Assembly: GCA_026994195.1 (NCBI GenBank)
Contig: JALWRH010000068.1
Span: 1 to 56,548 of the forward strand
DNA from: Sedimenticola sp.
GTDB lineage: Bacteria > Pseudomonadota > Gammaproteobacteria > Chromatiales > Chromatiaceae
Direction of reading: 5' to 3'
DNA length: 56,548 nucleotides
This document shows positions 33,423 through 42,389 of this stretch, piece by piece. Under the pieces are notes generated by a model that saw nothing but the letters and a program-made list of their open reading frames with translations, was not told the origin of the DNA and did no database searches. Within the stretch, counting starts at the first letter, position 1. Each line of letters opens with the position of its first letter. A program made the position numbers and the translations under genes.

Positions 33423-34460
33423 TCATACCACCCACTCCTTCTTCAGTTCGTGGGGAGACAGGGGCGCGACCTTCACTGGCCGGATGTTGCCTTCGGTGTC
33501 CCGGTATTCCAGTTCCACTTCCGGGGCATTCTTGCCCTGGCTGTAACGGGCCACGATACGCGCCGCCTGTTCGATCTGATCTTCGGCAAAATCCCCGTCG
33601 ATGAGGCACAGGGGGCCGGGGTGGCTGGTGGTCTTGAGGCTGGGATACTGCTTGCGGTAGCCCTGCAGAAACTTGCCTTCGCCTTCTTCCCGGGAAATGA
33701 TGAGCTTGTACTCCGGGGCGGGGCGGATATGGCGGCCCACTTTGAGGAGCATGATGTCGTCCATTTCATACTGCTTGCTGCCCCGGGCTTTCCACAGATC
33801 CTGGAGTTTTACGGAATACTGCTCATCCGTGAGGAAGCAGCAGCCGCCTGCGGGCTGGGCGTAGTCCTCGAACCCAAATTCTTTTGCAAGGGCCATCTGT
33901 GGCTTGCGGCTGCGGCCCGAAAAATCATAGAGTTTTTCCCTGTCCACCCAGCCTTCGCGCTCCGGCAGGGTTTCGGGAAGGTTCTTCGCGCACAGGGGGC
34001 GCAGCAGGCGGTCTTCGATGCCGGAATCCTTTTGCACCACAGGCATGGTGTCCTTGCGCTGGGACTTTGGGCGCTGGCCCACGACTTCCCCGGTGATGAT
34101 GAAGTCGAAATCATGGGCCTCCATCCATTCTTTGGCCTTTTTCACCATGAAGATCTTGCAGTCCAGACAAGGATTGAGATTGGCGCCATAGCCATACTGG
34201 GGATTGAATACCACATCCTTGTATTCTTCCACGATGTCGATGATATGGAGCTTGATGCCCAGTTGTTCTGCGCACCACAGGGCATTGTTGCGCTTGGGTT
34301 TTTTCTGGTCCTTCTTGCGGATGGCATGGGTGTGCCCTTCCACGCAGAAACCGGTAAAGAAGTTGATGCCTTCTACATAGACGCCCTGTTCCTGCATGAC
34401 GCGAACCGCCAGCAGCGAATCCAGTCCGCCGGAAATCAGGGCTACAGCTTTGCGTTGCAT
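33423..34460 (-). CDS. PP-loop tRNA-thiouridylase-like protein (MnmA/ThiI-related)
   Basis: A 345-residue protein with the PP-loop SGGLDSLLAVRVM at residues 10-22 (ATP pyrophosphatase), NPCLDCKIFMVKKA with two Cys, ITGEVVGQRPKSQRKD, and PAGGCCFLTD. The C-terminal third (VGRHIRPAPEYKLIISREEGEGKFLQGYR) looks like the NFACT-R/DUF814 module. Such proteins are annotated as thiouridylases; activation of a tRNA base for sulfur insertion is the likely chemistry, but the target is unknown. The TusA-like carrier encoded next, beyond the REP pair, may donate the sulfur. Confidence 0.8.
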   Translation of the reverse strand: MQRKAVALISGGLDSLLAVRVMQEQGVYVEGINFFTGFCVEGHTHAIRKKDQKKPKRNNALWCAEQLGIKLHIIDIVEEYKDVVFNPQYGYGANLNPCLDCKIFMVKKAKEWMEAHDFDFIITGEVVGQRPKSQRKDTMPVVQKDSGIEDRLLRPLCAKNLPETLPEREGWVDREKLYDFSGRSRKPQMALAKEFGFEDYAQPAGGCCFLTDEQYSVKLQDLWKARGSKQYEMDDIMLLKVGRHIRPAPEYKLIISREEGEGKFLQGYRKQYPSLKTTSHPGPLCLIDGDFAEDQIEQAARIVARYSQGKNAPEVELEYRDTEGNIRPVKVAPLSPHELKKEWVV

Positions 34461-34674
34461 GGTTCTCGGGGGTTCCTGCTCGAAGAAGACTTGGGAGAGG
34501 CATTATAACGGGAAACGGCTTTCCCATACTGACTGGTATTTTTTTGGGTTATTGCCTTCCCGCAAGGGTTGGCGGCCTCGTTTTGAGATAAAATGTGATG
34601 AAGTTGGCGTTATATGCACTAAAGGTTGGTGTCCATATCGGCTTCGTACAGAGGCCACAAGGCAGGGAGGGTTC

Positions 34675-36876
34675 ATGTTTTCGTTGTTGTTGCGTTGTTG
34701 TCTGCTGATGTTGCTGTGCAGTCAGATGACCGCTGCGTGGGCGAAAACAATAGTTAGGGTCGGTATCTATCAGAATGAGCCCAAGGTTTTCCTGAACAGG
34801 GAAGGGCGCCCCGATGGTTTCTTTCCCAGGCTTCTTGGGCGGGTGGCAGAGCAGGAAGACTGGAGCCTGGACTACATCCCCTGCAAATGGGAAGGCTGCC
34901 TGGAAAAACTGGAACGGGGAGAAATCGACCTGATGCCTGATGTGGCTTATTCAGCATCACGGGCAGAGCGGTTCCTCATGAGCAGGGAGGTGGTGCTTTC
35001 CAGTTGGTCAGTGGTGTATGTGCGCAAGGGCACGGATGTGCCCAGCGTCAAGGAGCTGGAGGGCAAGAGCCTGGCTGTGGTCAAAGACAGCATTCAATAT
35101 CAGGCCCTGGCGCTCAGGTTGGGCAAGCTGGGCGTGCATGTGGCTTTTCACGAAGTGAACAGTTTCGGTGATGTGTTCCGGCTGGTCAAGATCGGCTGGG
35201 TGGATGCAGGGCTGGTGAACACTTATTTTGGCCGCCGTCATGCCCGGGAGTTCGGCTTGCAGGCGACCAATATACTGGCCAAGCCATCCTTGTTGATGTT
35301 TGCGGCTGCCCCGGGCAAACAGGCCCTGCTGGACACATTGGATGCCAGGATTCGCACCTGGAAGAATGATCCCCATTCCTTCTACTATCAGGCCTTGCAT
35401 GACTGGTTTACTCCTGAAGGTGAGGGCAGGACTTTGCCTGCCTGGGTCAAATGGCTGCTGGGCATGGCGCTGGCTGTCGGGTTGGTGCTCCTGTTCCTGG
35501 TGTTGCTGTTTCGTGCCCTGGTTCAGCGCAGGACCCGGGAACTCAAGGAGAAGGCACGCAGCCTGGAGCACCTGGCCAATCATGACCTGCTCACGGGGCT
35601 GCCCAACCGCAAGCTGTTTTTCGACCGTCTCAAGCAGTCGCTGCGCCGGGTCAGCCGCACAGGAGAATTGCTGGCGGTGTTGTACCTGGACCTGGATCAG
35701 TTCAAACAGATCAACGACAGTTTTGGGCATGCCGTGGGGGATGAGGTGCTCAAGGAAGTCACCAAGCGCTTACGCGCCTCTGTACGGGAACAGGACACCA
35801 TCGCCCGCCTGGGGGGGGATGAGTTCGCCATTGTGATGGAGACGCTCAAGGAGCCCGAAAGCACCATGTACTGCGTGAAGCGCCTGCAGGATGCCTTGAA
35901 AGAGCCCCTGACTGTGCAGCACTATCAGTTTATCGTCACCATCAGTATCGGCATCAGCCTTTATCCCCAGGATGGGCAGGATGCGCACACCTTGTTACGC
36001 AATGCCGATACGGCCATGTTCAAGGCCAAGGAGGCCGGGCGCAGCACTTTCCAGTATTACGTGGAGGAAATGACCCGCACCGCCATCGAGCGCAGCAATA
36101 TGGAAGCCGATATGCGCAAGGCGCTGCGCGAGCATCAGTTCCGGGTTTGCTATCAGCCCCAGATTTGTCTGCGTACCGGTAAAGTGGTTGGGTTTGAAGC
36201 CCTGGCCCGCTGGCGTCATCCGCAGCATGGAGAAATCCCCCCCGGCCAGTTCATCCCTCTGGCTGAAGACACGGGATTGATCCTGGCGCTGGGGGAATGG
36301 GTGTTGCGCACGGCCTGCAGGCAGTTTGCCCAGTGGCGCAAGGAAGGAATGGATACGGGACTGGTTTCTGTAAACATTTCGGCCCTGCAATTGCGTGGCT
36401 ATGCGCTGCTGGATGTGGTGCGCAATGTGGTGCGGGAAACGGGCTGCCAAGCCGAATGGCTGGAGCTGGAGTTGACCGAAAGCTTCATCATGAGTCATAC
36501 CCAGCAAGCTATATCCGTCATGACGGAGCTGCGTGGCCTGGGAGTGTCCCTGGCGGTGGATGATTTTGGTACCGGGTATTCCTCCTTGGCCTATCTGAAG
36601 CAACTGCCCTTGTCCAAGCTGAAAATCGACCGCTCCTTCATCATGGGAATTCCTCAGGATGAGAACGATGTGGCTATCGTGCGCGCCATCATCGCCCTGG
36701 GCAAAACCCTCAACCTGAAGATCATCGCTGAAGGGGTTGAGAACAAAGAACAAGAGGAAATGCTGCGCCGGGAACAATGCGATGAAGTGCAAGGTTACTA
36801 TTATGCCCGTGCTCTGGAACCTGATGAGGCTCGGGAGTTCCTGGCGGCTGCTGGTCAGGGTGCTGGATTGGTATAG
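34675..36876 (+). CDS. Membrane GGDEF-EAL protein with periplasmic solute-binding domain
   Basis: A 733-residue c-di-GMP enzyme. It has a signal/anchor (1-23), a family-3 solute-binding domain (about 25-245: VRVGIYQNEPKVFL ... DLMPDVAYSASRAERF), a TM (about 260-285), a GGDEF domain with RLGGDEFAIV and a preceding RxxD inhibition site, and an EAL domain with GFEALARW, ELTES, DDFGTGYSSL, KIDRSFI and EGVEN. Both domains keep catalytic residues, so it may be bifunctional or switch with ligand binding. The start ATG 34675 (GGGAGGG before it) gives a signal peptide; a far longer frame from 34396 is rejected. Its end overlaps tas by 22 bp, convergently. Confidence 0.9.
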   Translation: MFSLLLRCCLLMLLCSQMTAAWAKTIVRVGIYQNEPKVFLNREGRPDGFFPRLLGRVAEQEDWSLDYIPCKWEGCLEKLERGEIDLMPDVAYSASRAERFLMSREVVLSSWSVVYVRKGTDVPSVKELEGKSLAVVKDSIQYQALALRLGKLGVHVAFHEVNSFGDVFRLVKIGWVDAGLVNTYFGRRHAREFGLQATNILAKPSLLMFAAAPGKQALLDTLDARIRTWKNDPHSFYYQALHDWFTPEGEGRTLPAWVKWLLGMALAVGLVLLFLVLLFRALVQRRTRELKEKARSLEHLANHDLLTGLPNRKLFFDRLKQSLRRVSRTGELLAVLYLDLDQFKQINDSFGHAVGDEVLKEVTKRLRASVREQDTIARLGGDEFAIVMETLKEPESTMYCVKRLQDALKEPLTVQHYQFIVTISIGISLYPQDGQDAHTLLRNADTAMFKAKEAGRSTFQYYVEEMTRTAIERSNMEADMRKALREHQFRVCYQPQICLRTGKVVGFEALARWRHPQHGEIPPGQFIPLAEDTGLILALGEWVLRTACRQFAQWRKEGMDTGLVSVNISALQLRGYALLDVVRNVVRETGCQAEWLELELTESFIMSHTQQAISVMTELRGLGVSLAVDDFGTGYSSLAYLKQLPLSKLKIDRSFIMGIPQDENDVAIVRAIIALGKTLNLKIIAEGVENKEQEEMLRREQCDEVQGYYYARALEPDEAREFLAAAGQGAGLV

Positions 36877-37898
36877 CGTTTGTGAATCCTGTCGATGGCA
36901 GCGAGGAGTTCTTCCGTAAGCTGTATCTCCTGGCTGGCGATGTTGCTGCGCAACTGTTCCATGCTGGTAGCGCCAATGATGTTGCTGGTGACAAAAGGCC
37001 GGCTGGAAACGAAGGCCAGCGCCATCTGTGCGGGATCCAGGCCGTGATCCCGGGCCAGTTTTACATAAGCCTGGGTAGCGGCCTGGGCCTGTGCATTGGA
37101 ATAGCGGTTGTAGTCGGGAAACAATGTCAGGCGGGCTTTTGCCGGATGTTGTCCGTTCAGGTACTTGCCGCTGAGCACGCCGAATCCCAGGGGTGAGTAG
37201 GCCAGCAAGCCCAGCTTTTCCCGGTGGGAGATCTCCGCCAAACCTATTTCGAAGCTGCGGTTGAGCAGGCTGTAGGGATTCTGTATGCCCTGGATGCGAG
37301 GCAGTCCGCGTGTTTCGGCCAGGCACAGGCATCGCATCACGCCCCAGGGCGTTTCATTGGAGACGCCGACTTCGCGCACTTTGCCAGCACGAACCAGATC
37401 CGCAAGTACCTGCAGGGTTTCTTCCAGGGGGATGCTGTTGTCCTGCTCAGGCCAGGGATAGCCCAGTTTGCCAAAATAGTTGGTCTGACGGTCCGGCCAG
37501 TGCAGTTGGTAATAATCAATGTAATCGGTTTGCAGGCGGCGTAGACTTTCGTCCACTGCGCTCTCGATGTTGGCGCGGTCCAGGCGGTTGTTGCCTCCGC
37601 GGAAGTGGGTCAGCCAATCGCGGCCTGGCCCGGCGACTTTGGTGGCCAGGATGATCCGGTCGCGGCAGTTGCGCTGTTTGAGCCAGTGGCCGATGATAGA
37701 TTCTGTGGCGCCCTGGGTTTGCGCCCGGGCGGGAACTGGGTACATCTCTGCGGTGTCCAGAAAGTTGATGCCCTGATCCAGGGCATAGTTCAGTTGTTTA
37801 TGGGCTTCGGCTTCGGTGTTCTGTTCGCCCCAGGTCATGCTGCCCAGGCAGAGTGCACTGACGCGGATGTCGCTGTTTCCCAGTGTTCTGTATTCCAT
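36855..37898 (-). CDS. tas: Aldo/keto reductase, Tas-like
   Basis: A 347-residue NADPH-dependent oxidoreductase of the Tas type. Landmarks are the N-terminal LGNSDIRVSALCLGSMTWGEQN, the catalytic Asp and Tyr in FLDTAEMYPVPA, Lys in ILATKVAGPGRD, His in YYQLHWPDR, the TRP-linked segment NPYSLLNRSFE and the cofactor site LLAYSPLGFGVLSGKY near IIGATSMEQLRSN. The substrate is unknown. It lies convergent to the GGDEF-EAL gene with overlapping 3' ends, and divergent from the membrane gene at 37920 with 21 bp between starts, so the two promoters must overlap. Confidence 0.9.
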   Translation of the reverse strand: MEYRTLGNSDIRVSALCLGSMTWGEQNTEAEAHKQLNYALDQGINFLDTAEMYPVPARAQTQGATESIIGHWLKQRNCRDRIILATKVAGPGRDWLTHFRGGNNRLDRANIESAVDESLRRLQTDYIDYYQLHWPDRQTNYFGKLGYPWPEQDNSIPLEETLQVLADLVRAGKVREVGVSNETPWGVMRCLCLAETRGLPRIQGIQNPYSLLNRSFEIGLAEISHREKLGLLAYSPLGFGVLSGKYLNGQHPAKARLTLFPDYNRYSNAQAQAATQAYVKLARDHGLDPAQMALAFVSSRPFVTSNIIGATSMEQLRSNIASQEIQLTEELLAAIDRIHKRYTNPAP

Positions 37899-37919
37899 AG
37901 TGTTTGAGGTATGGTGGGT

Positions 37920-38585
37920 ATGGAGTTATCCGGTAGTTTATTCCATCCTTTCTGGCAGGTGTTGTTCGCTGGCTTGTTTTTCTTTGCCCTGTGGTTCGCC
38001 CTGCGCTGGGCCAACTGGAGCCGCCTCAAGGAAAAAAGCCAGCAGCATGTGTTTCTTGGGGCCGTGGTATTCCTGTTCTTTCTGTGGAATATGCGGGTGG
38101 AACTGCTGCCGGGATTCTACTGGCATCTTTCGGGTATGGTCATCGTCACCCTGATGTTCGGCTGGTCCCTGGCCATCGTTGCTGGCAGTCTGGCGCTGCT
38201 GGGCATCATGTTGGCGGGTTTCAACGACTGGGGCGGCTGGTTCCCCTCCGTGGTGCTTTGCGTAGTGCTGCCTGCATCCATCACCCAAGCGCTGCTGGGC
38301 ATCACCCGGGTCAATGCGCCCAAACATTTTTTCGTCTATGTACTGGTGAATGCTTTTCTTGCAGGAGGCTTGGTTTTCGTGATCATGTCCGGCCTGATCG
38401 TTGGCGGCCTGGTGCTCATGGACGCCTATTCCTGGTGGGATCTGCAACATAATTTTCTTCGCGTGACGCCCATGATGTTCTTCCCTGAATGCATGCTCAA
38501 TGGCTGGATTATCGCCATGCTGGTGGGATTCAAGCCGGAATGGGTGGGGTCTTTCAGCGATGAAGAATACCTGCATGGAAAATGA
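37920..38585 (+). CDS. CbiM-like energy-coupling-factor membrane protein, orphan
   Basis: A 221-residue protein of about six TM helices. Order: LFAGLFFFALWFALRW, HVFLGAVVFLFFLW, WHLSGMVIVTLMFGWSLAIVAGSLALLGIML, SVVLCVVLPASITQALLG, FVYVLVNAFLAGGLVFVIMSGLIVGGLV, and a last helix near FPECMLNGWIIAMLVGF. The GWHL/LMFGW pattern is seen in CbiM-type substrate-binding subunits of ECF transporters for cobalt or nickel. No CbiN, CbiQ or CbiO is adjacent. ATG 37920 is preferred because GAGGT lies nine bases upstream; ATG 37911 is too close to it. Confidence 0.62.
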   Translation: MELSGSLFHPFWQVLFAGLFFFALWFALRWANWSRLKEKSQQHVFLGAVVFLFFLWNMRVELLPGFYWHLSGMVIVTLMFGWSLAIVAGSLALLGIMLAGFNDWGGWFPSVVLCVVLPASITQALLGITRVNAPKHFFVYVLVNAFLAGGLVFVIMSGLIVGGLVLMDAYSWWDLQHNFLRVTPMMFFPECMLNGWIIAMLVGFKPEWVGSFSDEEYLHGK

Positions 38586-38798
38586 GGCTTCTTGCCTGTG
38601 ACGCCGGAGGTCATTACTATCTCTCCTATCTGAATCCGTGAGTTCATTGGAGCGCGCAGCCTGAATTGGGCGGTTGGGGGACATAACCCGGCCTGAAGCT
38701 GCGCTGGCTGTTATGGCTGCGCCATTCCAATTCACAGCCTGAATGGGCCGCCACTCCGTATCCATGGGTCCAGTTATTCGTTCCACAAGGAGAACTCA

Positions 38799-39029
38799 AT
38801 GACCACGTCCATCGACCCAGTAATACTCAATGTCCTCTATGCCTGTATGGGTGGTGTACTCACCCTGTCGTTCATGTGGCTGGGCTGCAAGGTTTTCAGT
38901 CATATCGTCAATTTCAGTATTCCTGAACAGCTGGCGCAGGGCAATCAGGCCGTGGGTCTGATGATCATGGGTATGTTTATCGGCATTGGCACCGCCATGG
39001 GCCTGGTCATCGGCCTGGGCCTGAACTGA
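38799..39029 (+). CDS. Small two-helix membrane protein (DUF350-like)
   Basis: A 76-residue protein with two TM helices (about 13-32 and 50-72) joined by a loop with EQLAQGNQAVGLMIMG. The second half resembles DUF350 (YjfL) units, in which a polar E-x-x-x-GN-A motif precedes a glycine-rich helix. The start has AAGGAGAA. The next gene begins at the base after its stop, so they are translated together. Function unknown. Confidence 0.65.
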   Translation: MTTSIDPVILNVLYACMGGVLTLSFMWLGCKVFSHIVNFSIPEQLAQGNQAVGLMIMGMFIGIGTAMGLVIGLGLN

Positions 39030-39599
39030 ATGCGTTTGTCTTTCTGGCCCTGGCTGGTATTGGTGCTTCCCGCCCTTGCCTGGGCGGGAGAAAATTTCAA
39101 GCACGTCGATCACAAGCATTGGACGGACAAGTACGACCACTACTTCCGCAAGAACAGCAAACACTATTTTGGTCCTCTGGTGGAATGGCGCTGGTTCAAG
39201 GCCCAGGGCATCGCCGAATCGGGGCTGGATCCCAAGGCGCGCAGTCGGGCCGGCGCCGTTGGCATCATGCAGATCATGCCCAAGACCTTTGAATACATCC
39301 GTAAGAAGAATACCGCCCTGCAGGGCCTGGAAGATCCCAAGTGGAATATTGCCGCCGGCATCTACTACGATCGCTATCTCTATGAAAAATGGGATTTTCT
39401 GGGTACTGCTGGCCAGCAGCAGTTGTTTTTCGCCTTTGGCAGTTACAACGCCGGTTTCCGGCGGATCCGCCAGGCTTACAACAAGAGCCTGAAACAGAAC
39501 AAGCATGTCAATGAATGGGGGCAGGTTGAGGCATTTGTGCCAGGCGCGACGCGGCACTACGTCAAACGTATCCGCAAGTTGATGAGCGCCATACTCTGA
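39030..39599 (+). CDS. Exported SLT-type lytic murein transglycosylase
   Basis: A 189-residue enzyme with a signal peptide (1 to about 18) and an SLT domain. The catalytic Glu lies in KAQGIAESGLDPKARSRAGAVGIMQIMPKTFEYI, followed by NIAAGIYYDRYLY and FGSYNAGFRRIRQAYN, the three SLT motifs. It cleaves peptidoglycan to 1,6-anhydro-muropeptides in the periplasm. It directly follows the small membrane protein, with no intergenic base, and its stop overlaps the next start (TGATG). Confidence 0.87.
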   Translation: MRLSFWPWLVLVLPALAWAGENFKHVDHKHWTDKYDHYFRKNSKHYFGPLVEWRWFKAQGIAESGLDPKARSRAGAVGIMQIMPKTFEYIRKKNTALQGLEDPKWNIAAGIYYDRYLYEKWDFLGTAGQQQLFFAFGSYNAGFRRIRQAYNKSLKQNKHVNEWGQVEAFVPGATRHYVKRIRKLMSAIL

Positions 39600-40243
39600 T
39601 GAACACCGGACTGTGGTGGTTGGCGGTTTCCTGGCTGCTGTACTTTGTCGTTCATTCCGTGCTGGCTTCCTTGAAGGTCAAGTACCTGGTGGCGAAGCGA
39701 TGGCCTGGCTTCATGCCCTGGTACCGCCTGGTCTTCAATGCTGTGGCCACGGCGCTGCTGGCTGTTCCTCTGGGGCTGACCTGGTTTCTTGGCGGAGAAA
39801 CCGTGTTTGCCTGGAAAGGCGCCTGGTGGTGGTTGGGAAACGGCCTGGCAGTGGCGGCCCTGGCGGGTTTCCTGTACTCCCTGCGCCACTACGACGGTTC
39901 TGAGTTCCTGGGTCTGCGCCAGTTGCGCGATGGGGAACGGAGGGTGGAGGATCAGGAGCGCTTCCGCATTTCACCGCTGCACCGCCATGTGCGTCACCCC
40001 TGGTATTTTCTGGGACTGATTCTTGTCTGGACCCGGGATATGACGGCACCCATGCTGCTTTCATCCGTCATGATGACCTTGTATTTCATCATCGGCTCCC
40101 TCCTCGAAGAGCGTAAGCTGCTGGCTTACTATGGTGATGCCTATGCCGAATACCGGAAACGGGTGCCGGGGCTTTTTCCCCTTCCCTGGAAGCGATTGAC
40201 GGAGGAACGGGCCCGGGAGCTGGAACGCAAAGGCAATGAGTAA
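39599..40243 (+). CDS. Isoprenylcysteine-methyltransferase-like/NnrU-type membrane protein
   Basis: A 214-residue membrane protein with about five to six TM segments. The C-terminal part has the ICMT/PEMT-type signature FRISPLHRHVRHPWYFLGLILVWT, then SLLEERKLLAYYGDAYAEYRKRVPGLFPLP. Bacterial members methylate lipids or other small substrates; which one is not known. It is the third gene of a translationally coupled group (39029/39030, 39599 overlap). Confidence 0.8.
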   Translation: MNTGLWWLAVSWLLYFVVHSVLASLKVKYLVAKRWPGFMPWYRLVFNAVATALLAVPLGLTWFLGGETVFAWKGAWWWLGNGLAVAALAGFLYSLRHYDGSEFLGLRQLRDGERRVEDQERFRISPLHRHVRHPWYFLGLILVWTRDMTAPMLLSSVMMTLYFIIGSLLEERKLLAYYGDAYAEYRKRVPGLFPLPWKRLTEERARELERKGNE

Positions 40244-40341
40244 CGCGGGCTGGCAGGGTCAGAGTCCCCAATAAGCATTCTTCACGCGTTTCTTCCAGTG
40301 GGTGAACAGCCCCTCCCTGGGCTGGTGTCGCTCTGGAGCTG

Positions 40342-41259
40342 TCAGCGAACCGGATACCCTGGCCTTGGGGGATAGCCGTAAGGAGCGTAGGCTCCGTAAG
40401 GAGGATAGGGAGGATAGTAAGGCGCCACTGCAGGAGGGTAGCCAATACCATTGATGGCGTTGTTGATGCGGGCCTCCATGGCCTTGCGTCGTGCTTCCAT
40501 CTCTTCCCGATGGGCCTGAATCTCCTTTTCCTGCTGTTCTTGCCGTGCCGCCCTGTCAGCCTGACGTTGCTTGTCCATCTCTTCACGGCGTTTGCGCATT
40601 TTTTCACGCAAGGCATCCCGCCGGGCTTCCATGGATTTCAACAATTCTTCGTGGGACTGGCGAATGCTCTGGTACGGGGCTCTGTAGGCAGGCGCCATGG
40701 GCTTGATAGTGGGCAGGGCAGTAGTCGCCGGCTGAACCGGGGCAGGAGCTTTTTCGCTGTTGTTCGAGGCTGGAACCGGCACTTCAGGGGCTGGTTCCGC
40801 AGCTGGCGCGCTGGAGGTCTCAGCAGGAGCTGGAGTGACAGATTCGGCCTTGGGGGTGGGAGCAATGGCTGGCGCTGGTGGCGCAGCAGGTGCGGGTTCA
40901 GCGGGCGGCGCGGGAGGCGTTACCTCGGGTGCAGGCGCCGTAGGCGGCTCTGCCGGTGTTACAGGAATGGGGGGTATGGGGGCTGAACGTACGGGATCGA
41001 CGGCTGGTTGGTTGGCCTTGGCCAGGGGAGGCACCGTGTAGCCGGCATCCAGGGCGCGCTGGCGCAGCTTTTCGTATTCAGCCTGACGCAGGGCTTCACG
41101 CTCCGCGCCCTGTACACTGCCGAGCTTCTGCTTCAGAGCGGATGCCTCTTCTGCGGTGAGCAGACGGAAACCATTGTTCTGCTGTGGTGTGGGTGCCGCC
41201 AGGCTGGTGCCGGAAAGCATCAGACCGATGGATAATATGATGGGTTTGTGTACGGTCAT
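40342..41259 (-). CDS. Exported Pro/Ala-rich protein with coiled-coil and Pro-Tyr tail
   Basis: A 305-residue secreted protein: signal peptide (1-21), short helical block with LTAEEASALKQKLGSVQG (25-75), a Pro/Ala/Thr/Glu-rich linker (about 80-195), a highly charged coiled coil of Arg/Glu/Lys/Gln (about 200-275) and a Pro/Tyr/Gly C-terminus (YYPPYPPYGAYAPYGYPPR). The linker and tail suggest an extended periplasmic or surface protein, possibly wall-spanning. No family was recognised. A GGAGG site precedes the start. The DNA of the linker is highly biased because of its composition. Confidence 0.65.
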   Translation of the reverse strand: MTVHKPIILSIGLMLSGTSLAAPTPQQNNGFRLLTAEEASALKQKLGSVQGAEREALRQAEYEKLRQRALDAGYTVPPLAKANQPAVDPVRSAPIPPIPVTPAEPPTAPAPEVTPPAPPAEPAPAAPPAPAIAPTPKAESVTPAPAETSSAPAAEPAPEVPVPASNNSEKAPAPVQPATTALPTIKPMAPAYRAPYQSIRQSHEELLKSMEARRDALREKMRKRREEMDKQRQADRAARQEQQEKEIQAHREEMEARRKAMEARINNAINGIGYPPAVAPYYPPYPPYGAYAPYGYPPRPGYPVR

Positions 41260-41489
41260 AACCGGATCCTCCGTAATTATTATAGGGCGAACCCCGGGGG
41301 GTTCTGGATGAGCGCTCGAAACATTCCAGCCTGTTGAGGCTTTCTGCCCACCGGCTGATGTTTTCCCAGCTCCTCCTGTGCAACGATGTTATTTTTTTGG
41401 TGGGCGCAGGATTACACGCTGATTTATCCGGTCTGATACAGTATCTGACCAGAGAAACTCACCCCTGAGCATGGCTATAAGGAACAAAT

Positions 41490-41756
41490 ATGTCAACTTC
41501 TGTGCTGGATGATGTCCTCGAGCAGGTGCGGCTGGCGCCTCATTCCGCCACCGCCCTGGTGTTGTATGCACTGGTGAACACCTTGGAATATGAAGCCGCC
41601 GGCTGCCTGTTCAAACTCACCAAGCTGCGGGACCTGGATGCCCAGGGCCGGGAGCTGGCCTATGCGCTCATGGAACTCATGGCGGAAGGCGGCAACAGGG
41701 GAAATGCCTGGGATGCGGCCAAGGCGCGCATGGACGAGCTGGTGCGCAAAGGCTGA
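41490..41756 (+). CDS. Small protein of unknown function
   Basis: An 88-residue acidic-neutral helical protein (STSVLDDVLEQVRLAPHSATALVLYALVNTLEYEAAG ... LAYALMELMAEGGNRGNAWDAAKARMDELVRKG) with no signal peptide and no recognised family. AAGGAAC lies seven bases before the ATG. The composition and codon use look genuine. It lies 72 bp before the cytochrome b561 gene on the same strand. Confidence 0.6.
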   Translation: MSTSVLDDVLEQVRLAPHSATALVLYALVNTLEYEAAGCLFKLTKLRDLDAQGRELAYALMELMAEGGNRGNAWDAAKARMDELVRKG

Positions 41757-41828
41757 AATCCCGGCACTCCGGTTTTTCTTTGCTAGTCTTTGACAGGGAG
41801 CTTCCTTGGCGGAGAAGGGCGATAGAAC

Positions 41829-42389
41829 ATGAAATGGAAGAATGACCAGGCTGCCTGGGGATGGGTGAGTATCAGTCTTCACTGGATCATGGCTCTGATG
41901 GCCATCGGCCTGTTCTTTTTGGGCAAATACATGATCACGCTGGACTACTACCATCCCCTGTACCAGCGTCTGCCGGATCTGCACCGTAGCCTGGGGGTGC
42001 TGTTTGCCCTGCTGCTGGTCTTGCGCCTGCTGTGGCGCTGGATTAACCCGCTGCCAGTGATCCAGGCCAGTCCCGGGGAGCGGGTGCTGGCATTGCTCAT
42101 GCACCGGCTGTTCTACCTGGTGATGGCGACCATTGTGGCCAGCGGTTATCTCATCAGCACTGCGGATGGCCATCCCCTGGCGCTGTACGGCGGCCTGGAA
42201 CTGCCTGCCCTGGTTTCCGGGGTGGACAACCTGGAAGACCGGGCAGGTGCCATGCACGGATTTCTGACCTGGTTGCTCGCAGGCATGCTGGTATTACATG
42301 CAGCGGCAGCGCTCAAACACCAATACATCGACAGGGATCATAGCCTCAGCCGCATGTTGGGCATGTATCCTGGAAGGAGAGAGAAATGA
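41829..42389 (+). CDS. Cytochrome b561-family protein
   Basis: A 186-residue integral membrane cytochrome with four TM helices and histidine haem ligands: His in SISLHWIM, His in LPDLHRSLGVL, His in GAMHGFLTWLLAGMLVLHAAAALKHQYID. In bacteria these proteins are thought to move electrons to or from quinone. It is the first gene of a coupled set with yceI-like and lipoprotein genes (ATGA and GTGA overlaps), a grouping also seen in other proteobacteria for cytochrome b561 with YceI. Confidence 0.88.
   Translation: MKWKNDQAAWGWVSISLHWIMALMAIGLFFLGKYMITLDYYHPLYQRLPDLHRSLGVLFALLLVLRLLWRWINPLPVIQASPGERVLALLMHRLFYLVMATIVASGYLISTADGHPLALYGGLELPALVSGVDNLEDRAGAMHGFLTWLLAGMLVLHAAAALKHQYIDRDHSLSRMLGMYPGRREK

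Noticed and set aside
34396-34674. Upstream extension of the GGDEF-EAL gene
   Set aside because: The added residues lack similarity and would hide the clear signal peptide that begins at 34675 behind a good ribosome-binding site.
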